Shown piece by piece: positions 62,581-64,000 of a stretch of 64,000 nucleotides of DNA. Below the pieces are notes generated by a model that saw only the letters and a program-made list of their open reading frames with translations, was not told the DNA's origin and searched no databases. Position numbers and translations under genes: made by a program. How positions within the stretch are numbered: the first letter of the stretch is position 1; each line of letters starts with the position of its first letter. Origin of the DNA: Parasediminibacterium sp046546515. GTDB lineage: Bacteria > Bacteroidota > Bacteroidia > Chitinophagales > Chitinophagaceae. The stretch lies in contig NZ_JBKHKJ010000002.1 of the NCBI RefSeq assembly GCF_046546515.1, forward strand, positions 62,001 to 126,000. The letters run 5' to 3'.

Positions 62581-63696
62581 TTAAGGAACCTTGCACCCTT
62601 TTCCATTAATTAATATTTTAGTACCAATTATTTCATAGTTTGATTTTGTACTTAAACAAATAATCGAAAATTTAGTAAATAAATCTTGGTCTCCTAAATA
62701 TCCTGTATAAGTGCAATTATTAATATCTGGATTAGATAATATTATTTCTACACCATAAGCATCTTGTATATCTTTAAAAACTTTGCTAAGGCTAGCTTGG
62801 TCATAAACAAAAGCAGGGTTTACATCTTTTTTGTCTATTGGGTGTATCACTAGCCCTTCTTTTAGCTTGATGAGTGGCATTGGATTGTCTACTATCTCTG
62901 CATCTAAATGCCTATTTGATTGCTGATACCTAGCCTGCTGGTTTGGGGAAACAACTACAGGGGCTGTCCTGTTTTCATTACTTTTTATCAATCTGTCATT
63001 TTCAGAAACCTCCACGCGGCCTGTACGTACTTTCACAAATAACTGCCGTGCCGAGTCGTTGGCTCCCATGTAAAAACTTGTTCCCAATACTTTGGTAACT
63101 AATTGCTTGTAATAAACATAAAATGGCTTTCTTGAATCCTTAGCTATTTCAAAAAAAGCAGCCCCTTCTAAATAAACTTCCCGCTTGTCTGTTTTAAAGG
63201 ATGACGGATAAAACAACTTGGAATTACTTTTTAGGGTAACCAAGGAGCCATCTTCTAGTGCTATTACCTTATCTTGGTTTTCTTTGTTTTCATAAACATA
63301 GTCTTGCTTTGGGATTAGCGAAGCAAACTTAGCCTCAAGCGAAGCATTGCTAGCTTCATAAAAATAATATGCTCCTGAGGCAATAATAAAGACACTGGCG
63401 GCAGCTATCCACCTAAACATTGATATTCGCTTGCTTTTTTGATGAATATTTTTTACTACCGCTTTTTTCGATTGCCTTATCTCACCAAGTATTTCATGTG
63501 CAACAAGAGGAGACAAAATAAAGCCCTCATCAGGCAATTCTTGAAATGAAAAAAAATCTTTTTCATAATTATTGGCAACTATTTGGTCATAATTGCCCGA
63601 CGACAACATCTCGAAGAACTCGTTGTGTTCCTCGTTCTTCAATTCCCTGGAGAGATATTTTTGTAATAGGGAATAAAATTTATTGTTATCAATCAT
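62581..63696 (-). CDS. FecR-family anti-sigma factor
   Basis: 371 residues. A cytoplasmic N-terminal part (about 1-92) would bind the sigma factor; a transmembrane helix spans about 93-112 (MFRWIAAASVFIIASGAYYF). The FecR domain (about 140-240) contains DGSLVTLKSNSKLFYPSSF and REVYLEGAAFFEIAKD. A C-terminal DUF4974 domain (about 290-365) contains KVFKDIQDAYGVEIILSN. It senses the loaded SusC receptor through its STN domain and frees the ECF sigma factor. The gap to the SusC gene is 124 bp, which may hold the sigma-dependent promoter. Confidence 0.92.
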   Translation of the reverse strand: MIDNNKFYSLLQKYLSRELKNEEHNEFFEMLSSGNYDQIVANNYEKDFFSFQELPDEGFILSPLVAHEILGEIRQSKKAVVKNIHQKSKRISMFRWIAAASVFIIASGAYYFYEASNASLEAKFASLIPKQDYVYENKENQDKVIALEDGSLVTLKSNSKLFYPSSFKTDKREVYLEGAAFFEIAKDSRKPFYVYYKQLVTKVLGTSFYMGANDSARQLFVKVRTGRVEVSENDRLIKSNENRTAPVVVSPNQQARYQQSNRHLDAEIVDNPMPLIKLKEGLVIHPIDKKDVNPAFVYDQASLSKVFKDIQDAYGVEIILSNPDINNCTYTGYLGDQDLFTKFSIICLSTKSNYEIIGTKILINGKGCKVP

Positions 63697-63783
63697 TATT
63701 GCGAGCAGATTTAATATTGTCTATTTTTACTAAACGCTAGGAATAACTACAAGGAGTACAAAAAAGGAATATTTTTTTTGAAT

Positions 63784-64000
63784 TTATAAGTGCCAATCTT
63801 TTAAAATGAAAAGTACTGAAAAAAGCAATCCTTGCTTTAGCAATTCGCCTTTTATTGACTGTAAAGCCCTTGACATGTGTGTTTTTACTGTCAGGGGAGA
63901 TATACCTAACCGCTCGCCAACTTGCAAATAGGTTAATTTTGATTCACGTACTAAGGAATAGACTTCTTTTTGCTTTAAAGGGAGTTTGTTTATGATAAAA
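63784..64000 (-). CDS. ECF-type RNA polymerase sigma factor, N-terminus beyond window
   Basis: Read on the minus strand from the window edge, 71 codons are open to a TAA at 63784-63786. The peptide has a sigma region 4: KLPLKQKEVYSLVRESKLTY followed by LQVGERLGISPLTVKTHMSR, a helix-turn-helix for -35 recognition. The C-terminal tail (LLFSVLFILKDWHL) is short and hydrophobic, as in many ECF factors of this phylum. It lies 87 bp upstream of FecR and would be controlled by it. Confidence 0.88.
   Translation of the reverse strand, partial: FIINKLPLKQKEVYSLVRESKLTYLQVGERLGISPLTVKTHMSRALQSIKGELLKQGLLFSVLFILKDWHL

Overview
The window comes from a Bacteroidota chromosome, most likely a member of the Chitinophagaceae or a related Sphingobacteriia-like group. 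The evidence is a SusC/SusD pair with a FecR anti-sigma factor and an ECF sigma factor, several secreted proteins with type IX secretion (T9SS) C-terminal sorting domains, TAnnTTTG-type -7 promoter boxes in front of two tRNA genes, and short intergenic repeats of the AACCGCAAAG type. The assignment is inferred from gene content only.

Layout. Positions 1-8070 are mixed core and housekeeping genes: a higBA-type toxin/antitoxin pair (toxin cut by the window edge), a Fur-family regulator, a metallo-beta-lactamase-fold hydrolase, a di-haem MauG/cytochrome c peroxidase-like protein, a polysaccharide flippase, tRNA-Leu(TAG), trigger factor and tRNA-Ser(GGA). From 8294 to the right edge (about 56 kb) every gene is on the minus strand and forms one large polysaccharide-utilisation region. 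Read in the direction of transcription it contains: ECF sigma factor (partial), FecR, SusC with an STN signalling domain, SusD, a DUF5017-like lipoprotein, GH88, GH95 fucosidase, an SGNH hydrolase, a mutarotase-fold protein, three giant proteins (2721, 3345 and 3324 aa), a T9SS-sorted protein of unknown function, an 1836-aa heparinase-type lyase, a ThuA-domain protein and a 744-aa heparinase-type lyase.

How the genes fit together (inference). Four proteins carry a heparinase II/III-type (alpha/alpha toroid plus beta-sandwich) polysaccharide lyase domain, and two of them are fused to beta-strand-repeat, Fn3, Ig-like and carbohydrate-binding modules. Large, surface-directed lyases would cut a uronic-acid polysaccharide; SusCD would import the unsaturated oligosaccharides; GH88 would remove the 4,5-unsaturated uronic acid; GH95 would remove fucose or a related side chain; the SGNH enzyme would remove esters. 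No sulfatase gene is seen. The likely target is therefore a fucosylated, possibly acetylated, largely unsulfated uronic-acid glycan. Sigma/FecR plus the STN domain of SusC suggest induction by a transported ligand.

Non-coding structure. The intergenic gaps at 2.4-3.6 kb, 19.2-20.5 kb and 49.2-50.2 kb hold copies of a composite repeat that I do not recognise. It consists of terminal motifs in inverted orientation, arrays with a strict 11-bp period whose core motif differs between arrays (TGAGTG, TGCYTATTT or TATCA), and a perfect palindrome of up to 29 bp per arm. This is the most unusual signal in the window. Nearby are a second long inverted-repeat element (19907-20158) and three copies of a roughly 100-bp repeat. 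Within the giant genes there is a six-unit, exactly 270-bp Fn3 array and a large in-frame duplication with a constant 2409-bp offset.
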